64,000 bases of DNA from an uncultured Opitutales bacterium. Its GTDB lineage: Bacteria; Verrucomicrobiota; Verrucomicrobiia; Opitutales; Intestinicryptomonadaceae. This document shows, piece by piece, positions 52,228 through 61,528 of this stretch. Position 1 is the stretch's first letter, and every line of letters starts with the position of its first letter. Where the stretch lies: positions 1-64,000 of the forward strand of contig CALXQW010000029.1 in the NCBI GenBank assembly GCA_944390805.1. Reading direction: 5' to 3'. The translations under genes were made by a program, and so were the position numbers. The notes beneath the pieces are model-generated. The model was not told the DNA's origin. It was given only the letters and a program-made list of their open reading frames with translations, and did no database searches.

Positions 52228-53190
52228 ATGAATAGGGTTAAAACGCTTTTTGCACTTTTTGCCGTAGGGGGAATATTATTTTTTGGCGGATGTGAGTCGG
52301 CCAAAAGGCCTGCTGCGGCACGGATAAATTTTGCCACATACAATATGCTGTATGCGCCAGATATAAAAAGCCCGAAGTCTTACGGCGGAGCATGGGGGTT
52401 GCGTAGAGGTCTTATTGCGGATATCGTAAAGAGGAATAATTTTGATATTGTCGCCTCGCAAGAGCTTACAAAAGAGCAAGTGTTGGATTTAGCCTCTCTT
52501 CTTGGGCCTGAATATACCTATGCGGAGGAACGACTAAAGAGCCTTGACGAGTTCGACAAATCTGTGCTTGTCGGCAGAAAGGTTCCCAAGAACGACAAAA
52601 TAGAACTTTCCATGCACAATGCCATATGGTACAAGCCCTCTCGTTTTGAGGTTTTGGGTAAAGGCGCATTTTATCTGTCGGCCACTCCCGATAAATTCTC
52701 GTTTGGGTTTGACAAAACCGACGGGCAGCACAGGCGCTGCGTTTGGGCAAAGTTTCTCGATAAAACATCTGGAGCGGAATTCTTCGTATTCAATGTCCAT
52801 ACTAACAGCATGGATTACCCTCAAGATACTGAGCGCTTGAAGTCCGCCAGGGTTATAATTTCGCAAATAGGCAAGATTGCGGGCAAAGATCCCTTCATAC
52901 TTTGCGGAGATTTTAACGCTTTCGACACGTCCGATAGCATACGCACATATCTTTCAGACGGCAGATTCTCCGACGCCAGAGCAGCTTCTAAAACGCCGCC
53001 TCAAGGGACTCGCAATTCCTACAGCCAATTTGGCAAGTACGATGCCGACCCCGATTACGACAGGATAGACTACATATTTCTTTCCAGCCGTTTTACTCCG
53101 CTCAACTACCGCATAATCAGCGGAAAGCTAAATGGCTCATACCCTTCCGACCATTATCCTGTATGTTCCCTGCTTGAGTTGAAACTGTAA
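52228..53190 (+). CDS. Lipoprotein endonuclease/exonuclease/phosphatase (EEP) enzyme
   Basis: 320 residues. Lipoprotein signal with FGGCES lipobox at about Cys22. The EEP fold is shown by FATYNMLYA, SQELTKEQ (catalytic Glu), HTNSMDYP, CGDFNAFD and SDHYPVCS in that order. Members cleave phosphodiester or phosphomonoester bonds in DNA, lipids or sugars; the substrate here is unclear. Outer-membrane or periplasmic location. Stands just upstream of the GH110-like gene. Confidence 0.88.
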   Translation: MNRVKTLFALFAVGGILFFGGCESAKRPAAARINFATYNMLYAPDIKSPKSYGGAWGLRRGLIADIVKRNNFDIVASQELTKEQVLDLASLLGPEYTYAEERLKSLDEFDKSVLVGRKVPKNDKIELSMHNAIWYKPSRFEVLGKGAFYLSATPDKFSFGFDKTDGQHRRCVWAKFLDKTSGAEFFVFNVHTNSMDYPQDTERLKSARVIISQIGKIAGKDPFILCGDFNAFDTSDSIRTYLSDGRFSDARAASKTPPQGTRNSYSQFGKYDADPDYDRIDYIFLSSRFTPLNYRIISGKLNGSYPSDHYPVCSLLELKL

Positions 53191-53296
53191 TATTTTCTTG
53201 GCCGATAGTTGGGTTTTCCCTGCGAGATTTAGATTTGCTCTACCTATTTCAATTTAAAATATACACAGATAAAAAATAAAATATCCTATACAAGTT

Positions 53297-55075
53297 ATGA
53301 AATATAAGATGATAGCAATTTGCGCTTTTGCGCTTGCGTTCTGCCATATTGAGGCAAAGACGCGCACCATACTTATTGCTCCCGCCCCGGCGGAAGCAGC
53401 AGCTTCCACTTCAAAGGCGGAAGGTTTCGACGCGGAAGTGCTCTATTCCGACGACGACGCCACCCCCGCAGTTATTCGAGCTCTCGACGAGGCTCGTAAG
53501 GCTGGCGGAGACGTAAAGATAATTTTCAAAAAAGGCCGACACAACTTCAAAGGCAATTTTGGACGTGATATATACTGCTTTATCAGCAATAACGACGAAG
53601 GCCTAAAACGCGTTATATTTCCGATAGTAGGGCAGAAGAATATTACGATAGACGGAGGTGGTAGCGAGTTTGTCTTCCACGGGCTTATCAGTCCGTTTTT
53701 AATCCAAAGTTCGGAGAATGTCAGGCTTGAGAATTTCTCCGTTGACACGGCGCGTCCGTTTCACACCGAGGCAGAGATTGTCAAAGTTGAAAAGGACCAC
53801 GCAATAGTGAAATTCTCAGAAAAATTTCCTTATCGCATACTCGACGGCATACTTCAGTTTGTAGATTCCAACAAGTACGACAACCCAAAGAATGCCATAG
53901 TTTACCAGACATGGGGGTATCTTGTTTACGATAAGGAAAAGCGTCAGCCCGCGTACAACACTTTCGACACTTGGGCAAAGGCGGGCTTTATAGCCGAGAA
54001 TCTTTCTGACGGCACTGTCAAGATAATGGGAAAGTTTACGGGAGAGCCTGGGCAGATACTTGTGTTTACTCCGTTTTTGCGAAACCACCCAGGTATAGTT
54101 ATATCGGATTCAAAGAATGTTTCCCTGGACAATGTAGAGGTTAGAAACTGCGGCGGAATGGCCATAATAGGGCAGCGTAGCAGGGATATCTTTGTGAAAA
54201 ACTGCCGTGTAACGCCGTCGGAGGGAGCCGTTGTAAGCGCCACTGCCGATGCCACGCACTTTTCCAACTGCGAGGGAAAAATTGTTCTCGAAAACAACTT
54301 TTTCGAGTGCCAGCTTGACGACTTCACCAACATACACGGCATATACGAGCGCATAGAAAAAGTAATATCGCCCAGAAAGATACTGACAAAGCTCGTCCAC
54401 TACGAGCAGTATGGTTTCGGTACGTTCCGCGCGGGCGACAAGGTTGAAATCATAGGCGGCAAGAGCATGATTTGCAAAAACGAAAACCGCGTAAAGAGCG
54501 TGGAGAGAATAAATAAGGAGTATTCCGTATTGGAGCTTGAAAACGACATTCCTCAGAGCGTAAAGGCTCTCGACGCCGTTGCCGTATTGCGCGATTGGCC
54601 CGAGGTTGTCATACGCGGCAACACTGCCCGCGGAAACCGCGCGCGAGGAATGCTCATAAACAGCCGCGGCAAAACTCTTGTTGAGAACAACCATTTTATG
54701 TCGGCTGGAACGGCCATACTCTTCGAGGGCGACTCCTGTTTTTGGTTTGAGCAGGGCGGCACGCGAGATTGCACCATCAGGGGTAATACCTTTGACAACT
54801 GCCTTTACGCCAACTGGGGCAACGCCGTAATAAGCGTTAGGGCCGGTATAAGGGAGGAAAAGGAGACTTCCAGATACAACAAGAACATTCTCATAGAGAA
54901 CAACACCTTCAAGATGTTCGACGACGCATCTTTGCTTAACATCTACTGTGTTGACTCTCTTACATGGCGCAACAACAAGGTTGAGAAGACCAACGCTTAT
55001 CCGCCAATGAAAAAGCGGGCAGGTTCCAAGAAGTTTGTGGTTGAGAACTGCTCAAACATAAAGATAGAGGAATAG
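53297..55075 (+). CDS. GH110-like alpha-1,3-galactosidase (beta-helix)
   Basis: 592 residues. Sec signal (1-20). A right-handed parallel beta-helix with GH110 signatures: ATHFSNCEGKIVLENNFFEC, CQLDDFTNIHG at about 338-348 and FWFEQGGTRDCTIRGN near 480-495. GH110 enzymes (GlaA/GlaB) remove terminal alpha-1,3-galactose from blood-group B or alpha-Gal glycans. Length is near that of family members. It forms a likely unit with the TIM-barrel gene 10 nt downstream. Suggests use of host or dietary galactans. Confidence 0.8.
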   Translation: MKYKMIAICAFALAFCHIEAKTRTILIAPAPAEAAASTSKAEGFDAEVLYSDDDATPAVIRALDEARKAGGDVKIIFKKGRHNFKGNFGRDIYCFISNNDEGLKRVIFPIVGQKNITIDGGGSEFVFHGLISPFLIQSSENVRLENFSVDTARPFHTEAEIVKVEKDHAIVKFSEKFPYRILDGILQFVDSNKYDNPKNAIVYQTWGYLVYDKEKRQPAYNTFDTWAKAGFIAENLSDGTVKIMGKFTGEPGQILVFTPFLRNHPGIVISDSKNVSLDNVEVRNCGGMAIIGQRSRDIFVKNCRVTPSEGAVVSATADATHFSNCEGKIVLENNFFECQLDDFTNIHGIYERIEKVISPRKILTKLVHYEQYGFGTFRAGDKVEIIGGKSMICKNENRVKSVERINKEYSVLELENDIPQSVKALDAVAVLRDWPEVVIRGNTARGNRARGMLINSRGKTLVENNHFMSAGTAILFEGDSCFWFEQGGTRDCTIRGNTFDNCLYANWGNAVISVRAGIREEKETSRYNKNILIENNTFKMFDDASLLNIYCVDSLTWRNNKVEKTNAYPPMKKRAGSKKFVVENCSNIKIEE

Positions 55076-55085
55076 AATTATCCTT

Positions 55086-55901
55086 ATGGTTGGATTTCCA
55101 TTAAAGGGACTCTTTGCTGCTGTGGCAGGCATATTTCTTCTGTGCTCATGCTGCCGTTGCGAGGAGTTCAGGATAGGCGCAACCTCTTATGCATGGAAAA
55201 ACTCCACTCTCGAGCGTATGGCGGAGGATATGGCTCCGCTTGGCGTGAGGGATTTTTTCATATTTCAAAATGCCAAGCTTTCCGGCAGCGAACCCTTGAG
55301 ATTTTCACCTAAGTTAGACGCCGCATCAAGGGCGGCGTTTAAGAGGTTTTTTAAGAAGTACGGGATAAACGTTGCCGGATACGGACATGTAAGGCTATCA
55401 AAAGAGGCTGATATAAAAGAGCTCTTTGAGTTTGCAAAAGAGTTTTGTATAGGAACTCTCTGCATAGAAGCTCCCAGGGAGAGTTTGCCTTTGTATGAGA
55501 AATACTCGGCGCTTACGGGCGTTAGGGTTGGCTTATACAATCATGGGATAAAAAGTTCTGAGGCGGTTTATCCGCGTCCGGAAGACATGCTCTCTGCGGT
55601 GGAGCCTTTTAAACTTGTGCGTACCTTTCCTGATATAGGGCACTGGGCGCGTTCGGATTTAGACCAAGTTGAATGCCTAAAGAAGCTTGAAGGCAAAATG
55701 TACAATATTCATATTCAAGATGTTGCATTCGATAATTCAGACTGCGTAATATTTGGCACCGGAAAGAGCAATTTAAAAGGCGTATTGGAAGAACTCAAGC
55801 GGCAGAAATTCAAGGGAATTCTCTTTGTTATGTTTACCGCAAAGCCCGATGCCGTAAAGTATATGGCTCCGTGCGTAAGATACTTGCAAAATTATAGATA
55901 A
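55086..55901 (+). CDS. Secreted sugar isomerase/epimerase-like TIM barrel protein
   Basis: 271 residues. Hydrophobic signal (5-25) with CSCCRCEE, perhaps a lipoprotein. The body has AP-endonuclease-2/xylose-isomerase-like TIM features: TSYAWKNSTLERMAEDM, VGLYNHGI, FPDIGHWARS, NIHIQDVAFD. The metal ligands (His, Asp, Glu) are only partly clear. Extracytoplasmic isomerases of this type are common in Verrucomicrobia and Planctomycetes, but their substrates are mostly unknown. Follows the GH110-like gene by 10 nt. Confidence 0.75.
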   Translation: MVGFPLKGLFAAVAGIFLLCSCCRCEEFRIGATSYAWKNSTLERMAEDMAPLGVRDFFIFQNAKLSGSEPLRFSPKLDAASRAAFKRFFKKYGINVAGYGHVRLSKEADIKELFEFAKEFCIGTLCIEAPRESLPLYEKYSALTGVRVGLYNHGIKSSEAVYPRPEDMLSAVEPFKLVRTFPDIGHWARSDLDQVECLKKLEGKMYNIHIQDVAFDNSDCVIFGTGKSNLKGVLEELKRQKFKGILFVMFTAKPDAVKYMAPCVRYLQNYR

Positions 55902-56121
55902 GATAAAACTTTCTCTCTTAATTGCGTATAATAAGAGGGGGAATTCTTGCTATTACTTATGAATGCATGCTTGTATATTTATTTGCCAGAGTCTTTGGGC
56001 GAAAGTTTTATATAAATAGATATGTTGTTTATATGTATAAACTTGAATGTTGCGTTTTGCGTTATGTAATTATTTTTTTGTTGAGGTTTATTTTTCTTTT
56101 TACGATAAAGTTTTTTTACGA

Positions 56122-57039
56122 ATGAACTTCGACTCGTTAAAAATAGACGCCGCAATGCTAAGGGATATTAGCCTTGCCGATGCGGAGAGGATAAAGGGTT
56201 TTGTATCCGGAACTCCGGAGGCCGACTCTTGTGAGAACTCCTTTGCTACAATATACATTTGGGTACAGACCTACGGGCTAAAGCTCTTTTCGGGAGACGG
56301 TTTCGATGTAATTTACAACATGCACGACGGCCGCATACACTTTCCTATTTCCCAGAGAAGGTTTTCTCCGAATGAGCTGTACAGTTTGTATAAGGCGTTT
56401 GAACGAGGCGGGCTTGTGGGCGCCCAGAGCCATATTTACGATATACCTCCCGGCTGGTCGGAGGAGTTCCCCGATTGCGAAAAATATTTTTCACTACGGT
56501 CGGAGGCGGGAGACTTTGAGTATATATACGATGTTGAAAACCTCATAGAGTCTTCCGGGCCTAAGCTGCGCAAGAAACGCAACCACATAAAGCACTTTCT
56601 TACGGAATGTCCGGATTACCGGCTTGAGCCGATAAGTTCGGAAAATATATCCGATGCATTCGATTTCATGCGAGAGCTTTCCCTCGAGGCGGGCATAAAA
56701 GGGGAGGCGGAAGCCATGACCCGCGCCCAGGGCGCCTACGACGAGCTTGGCCTTGACGGTTGCATGCTCTTTTGTCCCAAAGGCAACATAGTTGCGGCGG
56801 CTGTATTCAGCGCGCTTACGCCAAAGATATACGATGTTCATTTTGAGAAGTCTTACCACGATGTTCCAGGTGCGGCGCAGATGATGGTAGTTCAGGAGGC
56901 TGTAAGCATACGCGCGCTTGGCGGAGAATTCATGAATAGGGAGCAGGATATGGGCATAGAGGGGCTTCGGCGCGCGAAGGAGTCTTTGGATCCTATCCGC
57001 ATGTACAAGCCATTTAGGGCGGACGTAAAAATACTTTGA
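56122..57039 (+). CDS. DUF2156-type double-GNAT protein
   Basis: 305 residues from the ATG at 56122. The pattern ATIYIWVQTYGLKLF, then PKLRKKRNHIKHFL and NREQDMGIEGLRRAKESLDP is typical of DUF2156 (phosphatidylglycerol lysyltransferase C-terminal-like) proteins, which have two GNAT domains. Members transfer acyl or aminoacyl groups, but their substrates vary. No membrane segments, so it is not a full lysyltransferase. Followed by a second GNAT gene 11 nt downstream, possibly in the same unit. Confidence 0.85.
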   Translation: MNFDSLKIDAAMLRDISLADAERIKGFVSGTPEADSCENSFATIYIWVQTYGLKLFSGDGFDVIYNMHDGRIHFPISQRRFSPNELYSLYKAFERGGLVGAQSHIYDIPPGWSEEFPDCEKYFSLRSEAGDFEYIYDVENLIESSGPKLRKKRNHIKHFLTECPDYRLEPISSENISDAFDFMRELSLEAGIKGEAEAMTRAQGAYDELGLDGCMLFCPKGNIVAAAVFSALTPKIYDVHFEKSYHDVPGAAQMMVVQEAVSIRALGGEFMNREQDMGIEGLRRAKESLDPIRMYKPFRADVKIL

Positions 57040-57050
57040 GGTAGAGCAAT

Positions 57051-57446
57051 ATGGATATAATTGCCGTTGATGCTGATAATCTTGAGCAGGTGCGTCTTGT
57101 TGCAAAGATGTATGTTGATGCCGGCTGGTCCGACAGGGTTGACGAAGACGGCACGCGGCGCGCCCTCAAGAACACATACTGCGCTTTTGCCGCCTTTGAA
57201 GGCGGCAAGTTTGCGGGATTTTTCAGGGCCTTAAGCGACGGCGTTTCCGACGCGTATCTGTTGGACTTATTTGTCTATGAGCAGTTCCGGCGCAGGGGAA
57301 TAGCGCTTGCTCTATGCCGCAGAATAGTTGAAAAGCTAAAATCAGACGGAATTTCTTGGATAACATGCATATCCACTCCAGAGGGAAAGCCGGTGTATTC
57401 GCGCATTGCCGGGGTTATGGAAGGGCATGTGCCTTTCAGGTTTTGA
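57051..57446 (+). CDS. GNAT-family N-acetyltransferase
   Basis: 131 residues. GNAT motif A with RRRGIALALCRRIVEKLK at about 83-100, preceded by the beta-4 strand AYLLDLFVYEQF. Uses acetyl-CoA; substrate unknown. Starts 11 nt after the DUF2156 gene. Confidence 0.85.
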   Translation: MDIIAVDADNLEQVRLVAKMYVDAGWSDRVDEDGTRRALKNTYCAFAAFEGGKFAGFFRALSDGVSDAYLLDLFVYEQFRRRGIALALCRRIVEKLKSDGISWITCISTPEGKPVYSRIAGVMEGHVPFRF

Positions 57447-57594
57447 TTTTGTGCGCCTTCAGGCATCAAAAAGATAATTTCGGCGGAAGGTTTTTATCTT
57501 TGAGATGTTAATTTTTATCCTGTTGTCTATTCTGACGCACTATGGATTCTTTTGTGTTTTAAAAATCCTGCGTGTTTTAGTAGAATAGGCTTTC

Positions 57595-58479
57595 TTATAG
57601 GCAAAATTCCGTCATGCAATCTTGCCCGAGAGCAGATTTTACATAGTCGCAAAGTGCTTTTAGGGCAGTTTTATCTTCCGCAATATCGTTTACAACCGCA
57701 AAACATGCCGAGCCCGATCCGCTCATCATGGCTGGAATTGAGAAGTTTCTCTTTAAGCCATCTAACGCGGACTTCAACTGCGGATACTCCTCAAAGGCTG
57801 CCAACTGCATGTTATTTACAAGGGGAAGATTCTCTAACGATGGGTTCTTCAGCCAGCTTGAAAGTATATTTTCGGCCTCTGCTTTCGGAATATAATATGT
57901 GCCGTTTTCCCTCATGCGCTTGTATGCAGCGCCCGTATTTATTGAAAACGAAGGCTTAAATATCATAAGTTTCATGCTTTCAATTACATCTTGGGCGTGT
58001 TGATCCAGATCCTCAATTTGCTCTCCGCGCCCGCGCATTACAACGCTTTTTTTGCTTAAAAACAGCGGGCAGTCCGACCCCATCTGCGCTGCGAGCTCCA
58101 TCAGAGCAGGCATATCGAGAATATTTCCGCAAAGCTCGTTTACAGCAAGCAAGGCTGTTGCGCCGTCTCCCGAGCCACCTCCAAGACCCGCGCCGGCGGG
58201 AACGCGCTTGAAAAGCTCAAACTTAAAATGAGCGTCTACGCCGCTTTTTTTACGGAATAGCTCGGCGGCTTTCATGACAAGATTTGAGGAGTCTGTTGGA
58301 ATTGCAGATATGTTGCATGAAAGAGAGTCTGTAGATGAGGCAAGCTCAACGGTTAGGTCGTCGCAAAAATTCACGGGGCTGACAAGGCTGACAAGATCGT
58401 GCACTCCGTCTGGGCGCGGATTCGCTATGGCAAGCATAACGGTTACCGTGCAGGTGCACTTCTTTTTTGTTTGATTCAT
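57595..58479 (-). CDS. ispE: 4-diphosphocytidyl-2-C-methyl-D-erythritol kinase (IspE)
   Basis: 294 residues from the ATG at 58479; an upstream start at 58584 would add a poor, basic extension. GHMP kinase with VPAGAGLGGGSGDGATALLA at about 93-112, GSDCPLF with Asp136, and MSGSGSACFAV near the end. It phosphorylates CDP-ME in the MEP isoprenoid pathway. The N-terminal AKINL motif is replaced by CTVTV, so the usual catalytic Lys (Lys10 in E. coli) is Thr11 here; the following PRPDGVHDL is conserved. Divergent from pyrF, in the same neighbourhood as ispD and ispF. Confidence 0.88.
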   Translation of the reverse strand: MNQTKKKCTCTVTVMLAIANPRPDGVHDLVSLVSPVNFCDDLTVELASSTDSLSCNISAIPTDSSNLVMKAAELFRKKSGVDAHFKFELFKRVPAGAGLGGGSGDGATALLAVNELCGNILDMPALMELAAQMGSDCPLFLSKKSVVMRGRGEQIEDLDQHAQDVIESMKLMIFKPSFSINTGAAYKRMRENGTYYIPKAEAENILSSWLKNPSLENLPLVNNMQLAAFEEYPQLKSALDGLKRNFSIPAMMSGSGSACFAVVNDIAEDKTALKALCDYVKSALGQDCMTEFCL

Positions 58480-58523
58480 ATTAGAAAATTTTTTCAAAAG
58501 CCAAATTAAGGATTCTGTAAAAT

Positions 58524-59231
58524 ATGTCAAAACAAGCTTGCAAACTAATACTCGCGCTCGACCTGCCCGACAACCGCGCGGCATTCGACATTCTCGAGAA
58601 GACCTCCGGAAAGCTCGAATGGGTTAAAATAGGCATGCAGATGTATTATAAATACGGCGCGCAGTTCGTAAACGAAGTGTCAAAAATGGGCTATAAGGTG
58701 TTCTTGGATTTGAAGCTTTACGATATTCCAAACACGGTTGCAAGCGCTGTAAAGAGCCTGTCAGACTTGCCCATAGGAATGCTTACCCTGCACGCCTCAG
58801 GCGGCGGGGAAATGATGCTCAGGGCTGTTGAGGCGGCAAAGGAGACCCGTCCGGATCTTACCCTTTTGGCAGTTACTGTGATAACGTCTTTCGATGCTCC
58901 GTCTTTGGCGGCAACAGGTGTGGCGGCAGATCCGGCAGACCAGGTGGAACTGCTTGCTCGCCTTGCTCTAAATAGCGGAATAAAGGGCTTGGTTTGCTCT
59001 CCGCTGGAGCTTGGAAGATTATCTAAGGTGCTTCCCCAGGATACGGTTTTTGTCACCCCTGGGGTTCGTCCCGCGGGAGCAGATTTAAACGAGCAAAAAC
59101 GCGTTGCCACGCCTGAGGACGCCGCAAAGGCGGGCGCAGGGTTCATAGTTGTGGGGCGCCCCATACTCAAGGCGCAAGATCCCGCTCTTGCCGCGGAGGA
59201 AATAACAAGGCAGCTGGAGGCTGTAAGATGA
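58524..59231 (+). CDS. pyrF: Orotidine 5'-phosphate decarboxylase
   Basis: 235 residues. TIM barrel that makes UMP from OMP. The active-site motif FLDLKLYDIPNT contains Asp62, Lys64 and Asp67; the phosphate loop FVTPGVRPAG and FIVVGRPI follow. Length is standard. Overlaps ispD by 4 nt and is divergent from ispE. Confidence 0.96.
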   Translation: MSKQACKLILALDLPDNRAAFDILEKTSGKLEWVKIGMQMYYKYGAQFVNEVSKMGYKVFLDLKLYDIPNTVASAVKSLSDLPIGMLTLHASGGGEMMLRAVEAAKETRPDLTLLAVTVITSFDAPSLAATGVAADPADQVELLARLALNSGIKGLVCSPLELGRLSKVLPQDTVFVTPGVRPAGADLNEQKRVATPEDAAKAGAGFIVVGRPILKAQDPALAAEEITRQLEAVR

Positions 59232-59950
59232 AGTTTGCCGCCGTCATACTCGCTGCGGGCGGGGGCAAGAGAATGAAGGGCGTTGTCAAAGACAAGACAA
59301 TGTTTATGCTATCGGGCAAGCCTGTCTTATGGCATAGCGCAAAAGCCTTTGCTGATAGCGGAAGGGTTTCGGAGCTTGTTTTTGTTGTAAGGGACTCTCA
59401 GCAGAAAAAATCTATTTCCGAAGCTGTCTTAGGCTTGGCAAAGTCTGCAAAAATAAAGATAGCCTTTGCACGCGGCGGGGCGGAGAGACAAGACAGCGTT
59501 CTAAACGGGCTGCGCAAGGTGGGGAAAGCTTTTGAGGGTGTTTTAATACACGATTCCGCCCGCCCGCTGCTGGGCTCGGAGAATGTTCGCAGGCTCTGCG
59601 ACGCTGTGGAAAAAGACGGAGCCGCTGTGCTTGCAAACAGGGTTTCCGACACAATAAAAAGGCTGCCTAAAAATAGGAAGAGCCTGTCTAAATGCCCTCT
59701 TGAAGATTTGGAAAGGGCAAGGCTTTGGGCAATGCAGACTCCGCAGGCGTTTAAGAGAGATGAAATCTTGGATGCGTACGAGTATGTATCGGAAAATAAA
59801 ATTGCCGTTACGGACGATGTCGGCGCGGCGAGGCATAGAAAGATATCTGTAAGCCTTGTGGAAAATGCAGAACCGAACCCTAAGATTACCGTTCCGGCTG
59901 ACATAGATTACCTTGAATTTTTAATTTCAAAAAGAGGCAAAGCGCAATGA
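59228..59950 (+). CDS. ispD: 2-C-methyl-D-erythritol 4-phosphate cytidylyltransferase
   Basis: 240 residues. CTP-binding AAVILAAGGGKRMKG at about 4-18 and the downstream Lys; IHDSARPLL and WAMQTPQAFKRD are family motifs. Makes CDP-ME from MEP and CTP. Overlaps pyrF and ispF by 4 nt. Confidence 0.95.
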   Translation: MKFAAVILAAGGGKRMKGVVKDKTMFMLSGKPVLWHSAKAFADSGRVSELVFVVRDSQQKKSISEAVLGLAKSAKIKIAFARGGAERQDSVLNGLRKVGKAFEGVLIHDSARPLLGSENVRRLCDAVEKDGAAVLANRVSDTIKRLPKNRKSLSKCPLEDLERARLWAMQTPQAFKRDEILDAYEYVSENKIAVTDDVGAARHRKISVSLVENAEPNPKITVPADIDYLEFLISKRGKAQ

Positions 59951-60432
59951 ACAAAGGTTATAGGATAGGGATAGGATACGATGTCCACAGGCTCGTGGAG
60001 GGCCGCAGATGCGTTATAGGCGGAGTTGAAATTCCGAATGCGTTGGGGCTTTTGGGGCATTCAGATGCAGACGTCTTGAGCCATGCCGTGGCAGATGCAA
60101 TATTGGGTGCGGCAGCTTTGCCGGATATAGGTTATTATTTTCCGCCGTCGGATCCGTCGTGCAAAGATATCGATTCTCAAAAAATAATAGCGCGCGCGGT
60201 AGAGGAGATTGGAAAACTTGGCTTTGAGGTTTTCAATGTAGATTGTACCCTGATTGCGGAAACCCCAAAGCTCTTGCCGCATATAGAGGCAATAAAAAAG
60301 CGCCTTGCTGAAACTCTGAAGGTGTCTCCCCAAGACGTAGGTGTAAAGGCCACCACGAACGAGAAAATGGGCTGGATAGGCTCAAAGGAGGGTGTGGCTG
60401 CCCAGGCGGTATGCCTTATTCGCCCACTCTGA
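59947..60432 (+). CDS. ispF: 2-C-methyl-D-erythritol 2,4-cyclodiphosphate synthase
   Basis: 161 residues. Metal ligands in GIGYDVHRL (Asp12, His14) and LSHAVADAILGA (His46); KATTNEKMGWIGS is the late substrate-binding motif. Closes the MEP cluster with IspD. Overlaps ispD by 4 nt. Confidence 0.96.
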   Translation: MNKGYRIGIGYDVHRLVEGRRCVIGGVEIPNALGLLGHSDADVLSHAVADAILGAAALPDIGYYFPPSDPSCKDIDSQKIIARAVEEIGKLGFEVFNVDCTLIAETPKLLPHIEAIKKRLAETLKVSPQDVGVKATTNEKMGWIGSKEGVAAQAVCLIRPL

Positions 60433-60442
60433 CTGGCGCCCA

Positions 60443-61528
60443 ATGAGGGTAAAACTTGCAAGGCTGGAAAATTTTAGGAATATCGAATTTGCCGAGGCGC
60501 ATTTCGATGCCGACAGCGTTTGGATTTTCGGCCGCAACGCCCAGGGTAAAACCAATTTGTTGGAGGCTCTTGGGCTATTGAACGCTATGCGTTCATTTAG
60601 GGGTGCGAAATCTGCGGCGCTCGTAAGAAAAGGGGCGGCTCAGGCAAGGCTTCTGTTTTGTATAGAGCATGAGACTCTTGGCCAGACGGAGGTCTGCATG
60701 GAAATAGGCATGCGTTCTAAGTCTGTGTCGGCAGGGGGGAGCCAGGTTGCAAGGGTATCGGATTTTGTCGGGCTTTTTCCGGCGCTTGCGTTGTGCTCGG
60801 AAGACATACAGCTCTTGAGGGGCTCTCCGCTTGCAAGAAGAAAATTTGTGGACATGGCAATTTCAACTGTCGACAGGGAATATCTTGACAGCCTAAAAAG
60901 ATATTCCGCGGCTCTCGACAGCCGTAACGGACTTTTGCGCGGAGATTCCCATGATGGAGATTTGTTCGACGCGTTTGAAAGCCAGATGGCGCATTCTGCC
61001 CATATGGTGCGGCAAAAGCGAGCCGAGTATCTCGATGCAATATCAAGATCTGCCTGCGGGAAGTATTCTGTGCTTTCCCGGGCCGATGGAGAGGGTGCAA
61101 TCATAAATTTAAAGCCCGATTGCGATATTTCTTCGCCGGAAGATTTTCTCTGCGCCCTTAGGCAAAGCAGGGCAAAAGACAGGTTGCTTGGTTCTACGCA
61201 AAGCGGCCCCCACAGGGACGATTTCTCTGTTATGATAGACTCTCTCGACGCCCGCAGATATGCTTCAGAAGGGCAGCAGAGGTCTTTGGTTCTTGCGTTG
61301 AAGCTCGCGTTTTTCGATCTGGTAAAAGCCAGGGGAAATGTTTTGCCTGTACTTCTTTGCGACGATATTTTAGGAGAGCTGGACTCTTTCAGGAGGGACG
61401 CATTTTGGGAGTGCGTAGATTCTTCCGCCCAGGTTGTAGCCACTGCGACAGTCCAAGCGCCGTCGTCTGGAGCAAGGGCCGGGTGGACCTGCATAAAAGC
61501 CGAGAAAGGACATTTTGAAAGCCAATAA
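60443..61528 (+). CDS. recF: DNA replication and repair protein RecF
   Basis: 361 residues, the usual RecF length. Walker A GRNAQGKTNLLEAL at 30-43; signature near STQSGPHRDDFSV and ASEGQQRSLVLALKLA; Walker B LPVLLCDDILGELD. SMC-like ATPase that loads RecA at gapped DNA together with RecOR. The ATG at 60443 is 10 nt after ispF. It is not next to dnaA/dnaN as in many bacteria. Confidence 0.93.
   Translation: MRVKLARLENFRNIEFAEAHFDADSVWIFGRNAQGKTNLLEALGLLNAMRSFRGAKSAALVRKGAAQARLLFCIEHETLGQTEVCMEIGMRSKSVSAGGSQVARVSDFVGLFPALALCSEDIQLLRGSPLARRKFVDMAISTVDREYLDSLKRYSAALDSRNGLLRGDSHDGDLFDAFESQMAHSAHMVRQKRAEYLDAISRSACGKYSVLSRADGEGAIINLKPDCDISSPEDFLCALRQSRAKDRLLGSTQSGPHRDDFSVMIDSLDARRYASEGQQRSLVLALKLAFFDLVKARGNVLPVLLCDDILGELDSFRRDAFWECVDSSAQVVATATVQAPSSGARAGWTCIKAEKGHFESQ

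Noticed and set aside
55922-56125. A 67-codon plus-strand frame before the DUF2156 gene
   Set aside because: Very AT-rich and without a ribosome-binding site. It overlaps the next gene by only a few bases and looks random.
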